A stretch of 64,000 nt of DNA from CAWCKS01 sp963796195 (GCA_963796195.1 CAWCKS010000005.1:198052-262051), one strand, 5' to 3'; positions 44,480 to 52,903 are shown, numbered from the stretch's first letter. The notes: generated by a model from the sequence alone, not told the origin. Program-made: numbers and translations.

Positions 44480-45337
44480 ATGCAGCGGTTTCCGGAAAGC
44501 TTCCGTACCGAGAACATCCCGCTCGGCGACGTCACCATTCACGTCCGCGTCGGCGGTTCCGGGCCCGCTGCAATCTTGCTGCATGGCTATGGCGACACCG
44601 GTGACATGTGGGCGCCGCTCGCTGCTGAGCTGGCAGGCAACCACACGGTGATCGTGCCCGATCTGCGCGGCCTCGGCCTCTCGTCGAAGCCGCCGTCGGG
44701 CTACGACAAGAAGACGCAGGCGCGCGATGTCGCCGGCGTACTCGACGCGTTGAAGATCAAGAGCGCCGATCTCGTGACCCACGACATCGGCAACATGGTC
44801 GGCTTTGCGTTCGCTGCGGCTTATCCCGACCGTGTCACGCGCTTTGTCATCATGGACGCGCCGGTGCCCGGCATCGGTCCCTGGGAAGAAATTCTGAAAA
44901 ACCCGTTGCTCTGGCATTTTCGTTTCGGCGGGCCGGACATGGAGCGGCTCGTCGCCGGCCGCGAGCGCATCTATCTCGACCGCTTCTGGAATGATTTCTC
45001 GGCTGACCCGAAGCGCTGGACCGAGGAGATGCGCAATCACTATGCCGCGCTCTACGCGCTGCCTGGCGCCATGCATGCGGGCTTCAACCAGTTCGCCGCG
45101 TTCGATCAGGATGCGATCGACAACCGCGCCTGGCTTGCCGCTGGAGGGCGGCTGAAGATGCCGATACTTGCGGTCGGCGGCGAAAAATCGTTCGGCCTGC
45201 AGATGGCCGAGGTGATGAAGTCGGCCGCCGACAAGGTCGAGGGTGTCTCGATTGCCGATGCAGGCCACTGGCTGATGGAAGAGCAGCCACAAGCGACGAT
45301 CGCAGCCATCCGTTCTTTTCTTGACCGGCCGCTGTAG
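44480..45337 (+). CDS. Alpha/beta hydrolase (dehalogenase/epoxide hydrolase-like)
   Basis: The 285-residue protein has the oxyanion HGYGDTGDMW and the nucleophile row ADLVTHDIGNMVGFAFAAAY. There the catalytic residue is Asp (HDIGNM) in place of Ser, as in haloalkane dehalogenases and epoxide hydrolases. The end VSIADAGHWLMEEQPQATI supplies the catalytic His. The Asp nucleophile therefore predicts an ester-forming hydrolysis of a halide, epoxide or similar. It is the third gene of the dioxygenase operon. A probable remnant follows its stop. Confidence 0.88.
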   Translation: MQRFPESFRTENIPLGDVTIHVRVGGSGPAAILLHGYGDTGDMWAPLAAELAGNHTVIVPDLRGLGLSSKPPSGYDKKTQARDVAGVLDALKIKSADLVTHDIGNMVGFAFAAAYPDRVTRFVIMDAPVPGIGPWEEILKNPLLWHFRFGGPDMERLVAGRERIYLDRFWNDFSADPKRWTEEMRNHYAALYALPGAMHAGFNQFAAFDQDAIDNRAWLAAGGRLKMPILAVGGEKSFGLQMAEVMKSAADKVEGVSIADAGHWLMEEQPQATIAAIRSFLDRPL

Positions 45338-45340
45338 AAG

Positions 45341-45421
45341 GTACCGCAGAAGACCTGGATCGACCCTGATACCGGCGACAACGGCACGGTGATCGGCTCC
45401 ACGTGCGGCAACATGTTCTGA
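45341..45421 (+). other. Possible C-terminal fragment of a lost gene
   Basis: Just after the hydrolase stop an in-frame stretch reads VPQKTWIDPDTGDNGTVIGS then TCGNMF and a stop. It has codon bias like a coding end but no start. It may be the tail of a deleted gene. No family recognised. Confidence 0.3.
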
Positions 45422-45561
45422 TTCAGCGCAGGCCGACTGATCGCCGGGTTGCGTGGACCGCATTCCTCGGTTGCTGGACCGAAATTGAACAATGTCCGTC
45501 GCAAAAACGTTCTAGGCTGGCTGCGGGGCGGGTTCAGCTGTTTCGATTTCGGAGAACCACG

Positions 45562-46083
45562 ATGAATGCCGTCCCGAATTCCGTGAAGGAGCGCCGGCAG
45601 GCGCCGCTCGCAACGCCCTCTGACCTCGGTGCCAACGCCGCCCGCGACATTGGCGGCGCGCTGACGCTGCTGCTGGCGGACGTGTTCGCGCTCTACCTCA
45701 AGACCAAGAATTTTCACTGGCACATGTCCGGCCCGCACTTCCGCGACTACCACCTGCTGCTCGATGAGCAGTCCGATCAGATCTTCGCCATGACCGACGA
45801 TATCGCCGAACGTGGCCGCAAGATCGGCAGCCGTACCTTGCGCTCGATCGGCGAGATCGGCCGCATCCAGCGCATCGCGGACAACGATGCCGACTTCGTC
45901 ACGCCGCAGGATATGCTCGCCGAGCTGCGCGACGATAATCAGCGGCTCGTCGCATCGATGCGCGAGGTCCATGATCTGTGCGACGAGCACAACGATGTTG
46001 CGACCGCGAGCCTGCTCGAAAACTGGATCGACGAGACCGAACGGCGGGTCTGGTTCCTCTACGAGGCGGGCCGTCGTGACTAG
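45562..46083 (+). CDS. dps: DNA starvation/stationary phase protein Dps
   Basis: The 173-residue ferritin-like mini-ferritin binds DNA and oxidises iron with peroxide. The ferroxidase helix carries LKTKNFHWHMSGPHFRDYHL and LLLDEQSDQIFAMTDDIAE with the conserved His, His, Asp and Glu. The Lys/Arg-containing N-terminus (SVKERRQAPLATPSDLG) is typical for DNA-binding types. Length and motif spacing are standard. The ATG at 45562 follows GGAGAACC. A 66-residue gene overlaps its stop by eight bases, so the two are translated together. Confidence 0.93.
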   Translation: MNAVPNSVKERRQAPLATPSDLGANAARDIGGALTLLLADVFALYLKTKNFHWHMSGPHFRDYHLLLDEQSDQIFAMTDDIAERGRKIGSRTLRSIGEIGRIQRIADNDADFVTPQDMLAELRDDNQRLVASMREVHDLCDEHNDVATASLLENWIDETERRVWFLYEAGRRD

Positions 46084-46276
46084 GCGGAAGCCGTCGCAAC
46101 CGTCTCCCCGCGCGCGGCGACCGTCGCCGCGTGCGGCCGAGCTGAAGAAGCACCAGGACGAGTTGCTGGACGAGGCGCTGCGGGAGACCTTTCCGGCGAG
46201 CGATCCGATCGCGGTCGATCCGGTCGAGACGATGACATCGACCGGGGATCGTCGGCGCAAGGGCGCACCCCAATAG
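46076..46276 (+). CDS. Small protein coupled to dps
   Basis: Starting at a GTG that overlaps the dps stop region by eight bases, this 66-residue protein has a basic N-terminus (RKPSQPSPRARRPSPRA) and a motif DEALRETFPASDPIAVDPVE seen in many small proteobacterial proteins. It has no membrane or metal motif. Coupling implies roughly equal expression with Dps. Role unknown. Confidence 0.6.
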   Translation: MTRRKPSQPSPRARRPSPRAAELKKHQDELLDEALRETFPASDPIAVDPVETMTSTGDRRRKGAPQ

Positions 46277-46499
46277 ACCATATGTCTAGCGTGCCGCCGG
46301 CTACGCGCTGTTGTGCTGCCGGCGTCGCGTGAAGCCGCAGGTGCCAGTTCCAGCAATCGGAACGAGGTCTTGCCAACGCGCGCTTCTGTCACAATCGAGC
46401 GCGTCTGTTGCCCGGCTTCCGCGCTTCCACGCCACAATTGCCGGGCATATAAGATCAGGTGCCGTGGTATCCCGTTTTCGCGCGGCGGCAGGGGACAGG

Positions 46500-46853
46500 A
46501 TGAAGAACGGGCTGTATTCGATTCACGTCAGCCTTCTGGACGGCAACACTGGCAAGGGCTCGGGCGTGATCGTCTTCCGCGACGGCCTGATCCGTGGCGG
46601 CGACGCCTATCTCTACTACACCGGCAGCTATCGGGTGGAGAAGAACGACACCTTCAAGGGCGAGGTGATCGTGAACCGTCACACGCCTAATCGCGGCGAG
46701 GTCAACCCGTTGTTCGGCGAACGCCAAGTCTCGATCGGCGTCACCGGCAAATCCACGCCCGACGGTCGCGGCGAGATGGAAGGCACCGCGCTGGTCGGCA
46801 AGCTGAGCCTGTTTTTCAAGGCGACACTGCGCTTTCTCGCCGACGTGGATTGA
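46500..46853 (+). CDS. GrlR-like negative regulator family protein
   Basis: The 117-residue beta-rich protein has the GrlR pattern: NGLYSIHVSLLDGNTGKGSG, then DGLIRGGDAYLYYTGSYRVE and EGTALVGKLSLFFKATLRF. GrlR in enteric pathogens binds GrlA to shut down type III secretion, but the family is wider and no secretion genes lie here. The ATG at 46500 follows AGGGGACAGG. It stands alone between dps and the MFS gene. Confidence 0.72.
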   Translation: MKNGLYSIHVSLLDGNTGKGSGVIVFRDGLIRGGDAYLYYTGSYRVEKNDTFKGEVIVNRHTPNRGEVNPLFGERQVSIGVTGKSTPDGRGEMEGTALVGKLSLFFKATLRFLADVD

Positions 46854-46965
46854 GCGCGATCGGCACCGACTCAGCCACACGGACTCCGTTTCGCCTTCCG
46901 CGCAAGTGCCGCACTGCAAAACAAAACGCGAGAACTCCTGGCAGCAGCGGCGTTGAATCGGTTCC

Positions 46966-47088
46966 ATGATCAATCCGATTCGGACTGCGGCGCGCCTGCA
47001 CGACGTCGCGGAAGTCTATTTTGCACTATCGGCGCTGCTCGCCGCCGCGAGCCTCGTCAACAGCGTTGTGCTGTTCGCGCATCTTTAG
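46966..47088 (+). CDS. 40-residue membrane protein
   Basis: A small frame encodes INPIRTAARLHDVAEVY, then a hydrophobic helix FALSALLAAASLVNSVVLFA and a stop. Codon use is protein-like. There is no strong ribosome site. It is the only coding signal in the 393-base gap. Function unknown. Confidence 0.4.
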   Translation: MINPIRTAARLHDVAEVYFALSALLAAASLVNSVVLFAHL

Positions 47089-47246
47089 GCCAGCGCGCTT
47101 CCATCGCATCAAACGACACCCTGCAGGGCGCCGGCGCACCACAGCCATCCGTTCGGCCTATTTCCGCTGCGCACTGAACCGGGTTACATTTCTCGCAACA
47201 AAACAATAAGGCGGGCAACAACTGCCGGCCCAAGAAGTCCGTTGAC

Positions 47247-48525
47247 GTGACCGGGAACACTGAAGGGACGGGAGACGCGCACCGAAGCCGCAAGCTGCCG
47301 ACGGAGCCGGATTACTGGCGGCTCTGGGTGGTGGGCCTTGTCATGTTCGGCGTGCGCTGGATCGAGATGCTGGTGGTCGCGGTGTTCGCCTACCAGGCCA
47401 CAGGCTCCGCCTTCATCGTGACCATGCTGACCATGCTGCGCGTCCTGCCGATGGCGCTGTTCGGCGCTTTCATGGGCGCGAGCGCGGATCGCGTGGACCG
47501 GCGCTTCGCATTGCTCGGCATTTTGTTGGTGATGCTCGCAACCTCGGCTGCGCTGACCGCACTCGCCGTCGCCGGTCGGCTCGAGATCTGGCACCTCGCG
47601 GTGGCGTCCTTCGTCAACGGTGCGGCTTGGGCGACCGACAATTCGGTCCGCCGCATCATGATCGGCGATGTGATCGGTGGCGAGCGCATGGCAACGGCAA
47701 TGGCGCTCGAACTCCGGCGCCAACAATGCATCGCGCATGATCGGGCCAATCGTTGGCGGCGTGTTGTTCGCCGCAGCAGGCATCCAGGCCGCGTTCGCGG
47801 TCGGCGTCGCGCTCTATCTCGTCGCGGTCGCGGCCGCGTTCGGGTTGTCCTATCGCAACCGCATCGCCGTGCCGTCGGCGGCCTCGATGCTGAGTCGTAT
47901 CGGCGAAGGTTTGACCGTGGTGCGCCATAGCCGCAAGCTGATGGGCATCTATGCCATCACGGCGATCTTCAACATTTTCGGCTGGCCTTTCTATAGCCTC
48001 GTACCGGTCATCGGCAAAGATAACCTCGGCCTCGGCCCGGAAGGCATCGGCGTGCTGTCGAGCATGGACGGCGTCGGCGCACTCATTGGCGCGGCGGCCG
48101 TGGTCATTTTGGCCCGACCGTCGCAATATCACTGGCTGTACGTCGGCGCCGTCGCGCTGTTCCAGGTCATGATGACTGCCTTTGCAATGCTGCCGCAGGC
48201 CGAGCTCGCCGGCAGCTGCCTGCTCTTGACCGGAGTCGGCGGCGCCACCTTCGGCGTGATGCAGACCACGCTGATCTATCGCGTCGCGACGCCCGCCATG
48301 CGCGCGCGACTGCTCGGCTTGATGTCGGTGTGTATCGGCGTTGGCCCGATCGGCTTCCTGCAGGTCGGGCTGCTCGCCGACATGATCGGCTCGCGTGCCG
48401 CGATCATCACCATCGGTGTCGAAGGCCTGATCGCGCTGGCGCTGACCTGGCCGTTGTGGAGCGCCGGCGGTGGTGATGCCGCGACCGAAATCGTTGAGCC
48501 GGCCCTTGCCGACCGGGCGGCTTGA
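47247..48525 (+). CDS. MFS transporter, MFS_3/EntS-like (frameshifted)
   Basis: About 425 residues with twelve membrane helices when rejoined. The first half (DYWRLWVVGLVMFGVRWIEM, then FGAFMGASADRVDRRFALLG with the loop signature) and the second half (SGANNASRMIGPIVGGVLFA, then FNIFGWPFYSLVPVIGKDNL) are separated by one extra A near 47713 in CTCGAACTCC, where the family reads LDSGANN. EntS-type carriers export siderophores and small metabolites. The gene precedes the TPP enzyme genes by 36 bp and may export or take up their substrate. The start GTG is uncertain. Confidence 0.85.
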
Positions 48526-48561
48526 GGGTGATAACGGGGCCGAAACGTTCGGAGAGCTGAC

Positions 48562-49113
48562 GTGTCGAGTGAGAGTCGCAAAAAAACGCCCGTCGTCGAG
48601 TTCAACGCGCCGACCTGGCCAGCTGAGCTGCATCGGATTCTCAAGGCTGCCGACGTCAGGCAAATGGCCTACGTGCCCGACGCCGGTCACGCGGCGCTGA
48701 TCGAGTTCTTTCACGCCGACGCCGACGTCACCTGCAACGTGCTGACCACCGAGGAAGAGGGCGTTGCGATTTCAGCCGGTGCCTGGCTTGGCGGCCAGCG
48801 CAGCGTGCTTCTGATGCAATCGAGCGGCGTCGGCAACTGCATCAACATGCTGTCCTTGCCGGCGATGCTGCGCGCGCCGCTGCTGATGCTCGTCACGATG
48901 CGCGGCGAGTGGGGCGAGTTCAATCCGTGGCAGGTGCCGATGAGCGCGGCGACACAGACATCGCTTGAAGCGATCGGCGTGCGCGTGCTGCGCGCCGATA
49001 CGCCCGACGACCTCTGCGAAACCGTCGGGGCGGCCGCGGCGCTCGCCTTCGAAGGCGAGCAGCAGGTCGCGGTGTTGATCTCGCAGCGGCTGATTGGCCG
49101 CAAGAAGTGGTGA
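48562..49113 (+). CDS. TPP-dependent decarboxylase-like alpha subunit
   Basis: The 183-residue protein matches the N-terminal (Pyr) domain of TPP enzymes split in two genes, such as phosphonopyruvate and sulfopyruvate decarboxylase alpha subunits: PAELHRILKAADVRQMAYVP, then CNVLTTEEEGVAISAGAWLG with the catalytic Glu, and SVLLMQSSGVGNCINMLSLP. It binds the pyrimidine half of thiamine pyrophosphate. The beta subunit follows after a 5-bp gap. Substrate is not determinable: the family includes 2-oxo acids with phosphono or sulfo groups and others. Confidence 0.88.
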   Translation: MSSESRKKTPVVEFNAPTWPAELHRILKAADVRQMAYVPDAGHAALIEFFHADADVTCNVLTTEEEGVAISAGAWLGGQRSVLLMQSSGVGNCINMLSLPAMLRAPLLMLVTMRGEWGEFNPWQVPMSAATQTSLEAIGVRVLRADTPDDLCETVGAAAALAFEGEQQVAVLISQRLIGRKKW

Positions 49114-49118
49114 GTGTG

Positions 49119-49899
49119 ATGACTTCCACTTACTCATTGGCCCGGCGCGAAGCGGTCGCGGTGCTATTGCGGGACCGAGCGTGACATGCTGGTGGTCTGC
49201 GGGCTCGGCTCGCCCGCCTACGATGCCCACGCCGCTGGCGATCACGATCTGAATTTTTACCTGTGGGGCGCGATGGGCGGCGCCGCAATGATCGGCCTCG
49301 GGCTCGCGCAGGCGCAGCCGGACAAGCGCGTGCTGGTGTTGACTGGCGACGGCGAGCAGTTGATGGGCCTCGGCGGGCTCGCGACCATTGCGGTGGCGAA
49401 GCCGAAAAATCTCACCATCGTCGTGATCGACAACGGCCACTATGGCGAGACCGGCATGCAACGCAGCGCCACGGGCCTCGGCCTCGATCTCGCCGCGATT
49501 GGTGGCGCCGCCGGGTTCTCCGACGCGCGCGAGATCGGCGACAGCGCCGGCGTCAGTGCGCTGGCGAAGACGCTGCACTCGCCGGCCAACGGCCCGCGGC
49601 TCTATGTGCTGAAGGTGCGCGCCGAGAACGAGCCGCGCTCGCTGCCGCCGCGCGATGCGGTGTTCCTGAAGAACCGTTTTCGTGCCGCGCTCGGCATCGG
49701 TCTGGGCTTGACCGGAGTAAGCATCGATGCTGTTCCTCGTCGTCTCGTCACCACGGCCGGAGCGGCCGTCGGATGTGGCCGCGCAACGGCAGTCGTTCTG
49801 GCCATGGATCAAGCGCCATCAGGACTCGGGCGTGTGCAAGTTCATCTATCCGCGAGTGGGGCGGGGCGCGATCGCGCTCCTCGATGTCGCAAGCAATGA
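49119..49899 (+). CDS. TPP-dependent decarboxylase-like beta subunit (frameshifted)
   Basis: The C-terminal (PP) domain of the same split enzyme: DMLVVCGLGSPAYDAHAAGD, then FYLWGAMGGAAMIGLGLAQA and the TPP diphosphate motif GDGEQLMGLGGLATI ending in VVIDN. The ATG at 49119 (TSTYSLARREAVAVLLRDR) is separated from the body by one base near 49180. The family end (KNRFRAALG) is near 49690; the frame then runs on to 49899 through the next gene, so a second error near 49700 that would restore a TGA at 49709 is likely. Pairs with the alpha subunit. Confidence 0.82.
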
Positions 49900-50020
49900 A
49901 GAGCTGCACCGCATTCTGAATGATTGGGCCGATATCATCCCCGCGCATTTCGACACTTATCCGCTGGTCGACCTTGCCGCGACCAACAAAATGCTGGCTG
50001 AGCAGGCAGGCCGGTCGTAA
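49727..50020 (+). CDS. Muconolactone-isomerase-like (DUF3303-type) small protein
   Basis: The 97-residue protein begins MLFLVVSSPRPERPSDVAAQ and continues SFWPWIKRHQDSGVCKFIYP, RVGRGAIALLDVASNEELHR and PAHFDTYPLVDLAATNK. This is the ferredoxin-like fold of muconolactone delta-isomerase relatives. A GGAG site precedes the ATG. It sits inside the TPP/nitrile hydratase run and may isomerise or bind a related small acid. Relation to the enzyme chain is inference. Confidence 0.75.
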   Translation: MLFLVVSSPRPERPSDVAAQRQSFWPWIKRHQDSGVCKFIYPRVGRGAIALLDVASNEELHRILNDWADIIPAHFDTYPLVDLAATNKMLAEQAGRS

Positions 50021-50062
50021 CGGCCATCTCGACTTTTGGCGCCGTCGGCCTATGCTGGCGGC

Positions 50063-50686
50063 ATGTCCGGGCACCATCATCACCACGACCACGATCACTC
50101 CGACCTGTCGGAGACTGAGCTGCGCGTCCGCGCGCTCGAAACCATCCTCACCGAAAAAGGCTACGTCGATCCGGCCGCGCTCGATCTTCTGATCGAGACG
50201 TATGAGAAGAAAGTCGGGCCGCGCAACGGCGCCCGCGTGGTCGCGCGGGCTTGGGCCGATCCCGCGTATCGCGCGCGCCTACTCAAGGACGCGGCGCCGG
50301 CGATCCGCGAGCTCGGCTATGCCGGGCGCCAGGGCGAGCACATTGTCGCGGTCGAGAACACGCCCGAGACCCACAACATGGTCGTGTGCACGCTGTGCTC
50401 CTGCTACCCGTGGCCGGTCTTGGGCCTGCCGCCGGTGTGGTACAAGTCGGCGCCGTATCGTTCGCGCGCCGTCAACGATCCGCGCGGCGTGTTGCATGAT
50501 TTCGGCGTGACGCTGCCCGAGACGACAAAAATCCGCATCTGGGATTCGACCGCGGAAATCCGTTACATCGTGCTGCCGATGCAGCCCGACGGCACCAAAG
50601 GCTGGAGCGAGGACAAGCTCGCCGACCTCGTGACTCGCGACAGCATGATCGGCACCGGCTTGCCGAAACAGCCGGGCAGCGCCTGA
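50063..50686 (+). CDS. nthA: Nitrile hydratase alpha subunit (cobalt type)
   Basis: The enzyme adds water to nitriles to give amides. The metal claw is intact: MVVCTLCSCYPWPVLGLPPV holds the C-T-L-C-S-C motif with Thr in the position typical of cobalt enzymes (Ser in iron enzymes). The 207-residue protein has the usual helical N-terminus (LSETELRVRALETILTEKGY). Unusually it starts with HHHHHDHDHSD, a His-rich tract that could bind metal. The start at 50063 is decided by the ATG before this tract. Its stop overlaps the beta gene's ATG. Confidence 0.93.
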   Translation: MSGHHHHHDHDHSDLSETELRVRALETILTEKGYVDPAALDLLIETYEKKVGPRNGARVVARAWADPAYRARLLKDAAPAIRELGYAGRQGEHIVAVENTPETHNMVVCTLCSCYPWPVLGLPPVWYKSAPYRSRAVNDPRGVLHDFGVTLPETTKIRIWDSTAEIRYIVLPMQPDGTKGWSEDKLADLVTRDSMIGTGLPKQPGSA

Positions 50687-51477
50687 TGGACGGCGCGCAC
50701 GACATGGGCGGCGTGAAGGGTTTTGGCCAGGTCGAGCCGGAGCCGAACGAGCCGGTGTTTCACGGCGAGTGGGAGCGCCGCGCCTTTGCGCTGACGCTCG
50801 CGATGGCGCCGCCGGGCCGCTGGAACATCGATATGTCGCGCTTTGCCCGCGAAAACCGACCGCCCGACGATTACCTGAGCAAGAGCTATTACCAGATCTG
50901 GCTGGCCGGCCTCGAACGGCTGATGATCGAGCGCAGGCTTGTGGTGCCGGACGAGATCGAAGCCGGGCGCGTGTTACATCCGGTGAAGCCGGTCGAGCAT
51001 ACGCTGACGCTTGAGCGCGTCGCAACGACACTCGGCCGCGGAGGCCCGACCGAGCGCGAGTCGACTGCACCTGCGCTGTTCAAGATCGGCGACCGCGTGC
51101 GCGCCAAAAATATCCATCCGCCGACCCACACGCGGCTGCCGCACTATGTGCGTGGCCACCTCGGCACCGTCGAACTGGTGCACGGCTGCCACGTGTTTCC
51201 CGATACCAACGCGCAAGGGCAAGGTGAGAACCCGCAGTGGCTTTACACGGTGCGCTTCGACGGCCGCGACCTGTGGGGCGAGGGCAGTGACCCGACGATC
51301 ACGGTGTCGGTCGATGCGTTCGAACCGTACCTCGAAGTCTCCGTGATGCCGTTGAGTTCCGCAAACCGCAATGCGCGCCGCGATCGCCGTGCCCGGCGTG
51401 CCGCGCGATGCCGACGGTCCGGTGTTTCGCGAGCCGTGGCAGGCCCGCGCGTTTGCACTGGCGCTCGCGCTTCATGA
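50686..51477 (+). CDS. nthB: Nitrile hydratase beta subunit (end read-through)
   Basis: The beta subunit provides the second half of the active-site channel. Typical strings are DMGGVKGFGQVEPEPNEPVF, HGEWERRAFALTLAMAPPGR, FKIGDRVRAKNIHPPTHTRL and FDGRDLWGEGSDPTITVSVD. The family ends at about FEPYLEVS near 51343. The frame here stays open to 51477 through the start of the accessory gene, so a one-base error near 51345 that would create TGA is likely. The ATG overlaps the alpha stop (TGATG), giving coupled translation. Confidence 0.9.
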   Translation: MDGAHDMGGVKGFGQVEPEPNEPVFHGEWERRAFALTLAMAPPGRWNIDMSRFARENRPPDDYLSKSYYQIWLAGLERLMIERRLVVPDEIEAGRVLHPVKPVEHTLTLERVATTLGRGGPTERESTAPALFKIGDRVRAKNIHPPTHTRLPHYVRGHLGTVELVHGCHVFPDTNAQGQGENPQWLYTVRFDGRDLWGEGSDPTITVSVDAFEPYLEVSVMPLSSANRNARRDRRARRAARCRRSGVSRAVAGPRVCTGARAS

Positions 51478-51733
51478 GGCCGGCCTGTTCACCTGGAATG
51501 AGTGGGCCGCGGCGCTGGCGGAAGAAATCCAGCGCGCGCAGGCAGCCGGCGACGCCGACACCGGCGAGACCTATTACAACCACTGGCTCGCCACGCTGGA
51601 AAAGCTGATCGCCGCGAAAGGCGCTGCGTCACCCGAGCTGCAGCGCCGCTATCACGACGCCTGGGACCACGCCGCCGACCGCACTCCGCACGGCCAGCCG
51701 ATCGAGCTGAGGCCTGAGGATTTCGAGGAGTAA
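51371..51733 (+). CDS. Nitrile hydratase accessory protein (P14K-type activator)
   Basis: The 120-residue protein resembles the beta-subunit-like activator that loads cobalt and oxidises the claw cysteines: GPVFREPWQARAFALALALH, then FTWNEWAAALAEEIQRAQAA and THYNHWLATLEKL-type helix (YYNHWLATLEKLIAAKGAAS). The first residues are uncertain since the upstream frame probably carries an error. It lies directly after nthB, the usual gene order alpha-beta-activator. No amidase follows. Confidence 0.85.
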   Translation: MRAAIAVPGVPRDADGPVFREPWQARAFALALALHEAGLFTWNEWAAALAEEIQRAQAAGDADTGETYYNHWLATLEKLIAAKGAASPELQRRYHDAWDHAADRTPHGQPIELRPEDFEE

Positions 51734-51762
51734 GGCGAGCGCGCGGCAGAGTATTTCTTGTT

Positions 51763-51849
51763 GTCATGCCCGGCCTTGTGCCGGGCATCTCGCTTAGGAG
51801 ACGCACTGCGCCCCTGGCTGAGATGGCCGGGAACAAGCCCGGCCATGAC
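51763..51849. repeat. GTCATGCCCGGC inverted repeat (family D)
   Basis: GTCATGCCCGGCCTTGTGCCGGGCAT and GATGGCCGGGAACAAGCCCGGCCATGAC flank a 30-base spacer. The two sides pair as nested hairpins. It separates the accessory gene from the convergent hydrolase gene. Confidence 0.8.
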
Positions 51850-51865
51850 AGATCAGATATTGTCC

Positions 51866-52788
51866 TCACAACACCTCTTTATAGAACTCCAGCGCCGCCT
51901 CCGTCGCTTCACCACGCTTGCAGCAATAGAGATCGCAGTGCCCGCCGCGCAGGATCTTCAGCCGTTTCGGCTCGCGCGCATGATTATAAGCCTCGAGAAT
52001 CTCGTCGGTCGGCGTCGTGGTGTCGTTGTCCATGGTGATGACGAAGCAGCGGCGTCGGCGAAATCTGTGCGATGAACGCACCGGGCTCGTAGGAACGGTA
52101 GAGCTCGAGCGATCGCAGCGTCATCTGGTTGCCCCAGTTCTTCAAGCTCGAAGGCGGCGTCGCGCGGATCCACTCGACGCCGGAATTGCCCGGCGCTGCG
52201 GTATCGAGCGCGATGTCGGAGCGCTGGAGATCTTCGTCGCTCAGCGCCATCTGCCGGACGAGCTTCAGCGCCGCACCCTTGAACACGGCGTCGCGATCGT
52301 CGGCAAAACGCTTCGCCATCTCGCCCCAGCTGTCGCCGGGAAAACGGCGCAGCGACGTGCGCCAGCCGCTGATGGTTGCGCCCTGCGACACGACGGCGCG
52401 GATGCGGCGGTCGGTCGCGCCCATGACGAGCGCATGGCCACCGGAATAGCTGGTGCCCCAGATGCCAAGCCGGTTGCCGTCGACGCCGGCAAGGTTGCGC
52501 GCGTAAGTCACGACCTCGCGGCAGTCGGAGATTTGCTGCCAGGGATCGATGTGATGGCGCGGTGAGCCTTCGCTGGTGCCGAGACAACGGTGGTCGTAAA
52601 CAATGCAGTTGAAGCCCGCCGCCGGCAAAGCTTTCAGCGATCAGGTCGAGCTGCATCTCCTTCACCGCGCCAAACCCGTGGCTCATCACGATTACGGGCG
52701 CATTCGCCGTGCCGGGCGCGTAGTGCCAGCCGCGCAACACGATGCCGTCCGGCATCCTGATCTCGATATCGCGGCGCTCGAACGTCAT
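51866..52788 (-). CDS. Alpha/beta hydrolase (two frameshifts)
   Basis: Rejoined length is about 307 residues. The start (TFERRDIEIRMPDGIVLRGW) and VIVMSHGFGAVKEMQLDLIA give the oxyanion region. After an extra base near 52625, GFNCIVYDHRCLGTSEGSPR and the nucleophile elbow LGIWGTSYSGGHALVMGATD follow. After another near 52050 the C-terminus carries FVITMDNDTTTPTDEILEAY and the catalytic His in LRGGHCDLYCCKRGE. It resembles the dienelactone or acetyl-xylan-type hydrolases. It converges on the nitrile hydratase genes. Both breaks are probable sequence errors. Confidence 0.82.
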
Positions 52789-52805
52789 TTTGGCCCCGTT
52801 TGTTG

Positions 52806-52854
52806 GCGCATGTCCTGGAAAAGTGGGCACCGGTTTTCCGAAAGGGACATGCGC
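52806..52854. repeat. REP-like element, family A
   Basis: GCGCATGTCC and GGACATGCGC surround TGGAAAAGTGGGCACCGGTT. It lies between the hydrolase start and tRNA-Gly. Confidence 0.9.
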
Positions 52855-52903
52855 AAACCTGATGTTGAGAGGTCAGGGGCCGCATGCTATTCGACCTTGC
52901 GGC

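Noticed and set aside
45106..46437. Minus-strand frame of 443 residues opposite dps
   Set aside because: dps is certain; the opposite frame is a shadow.
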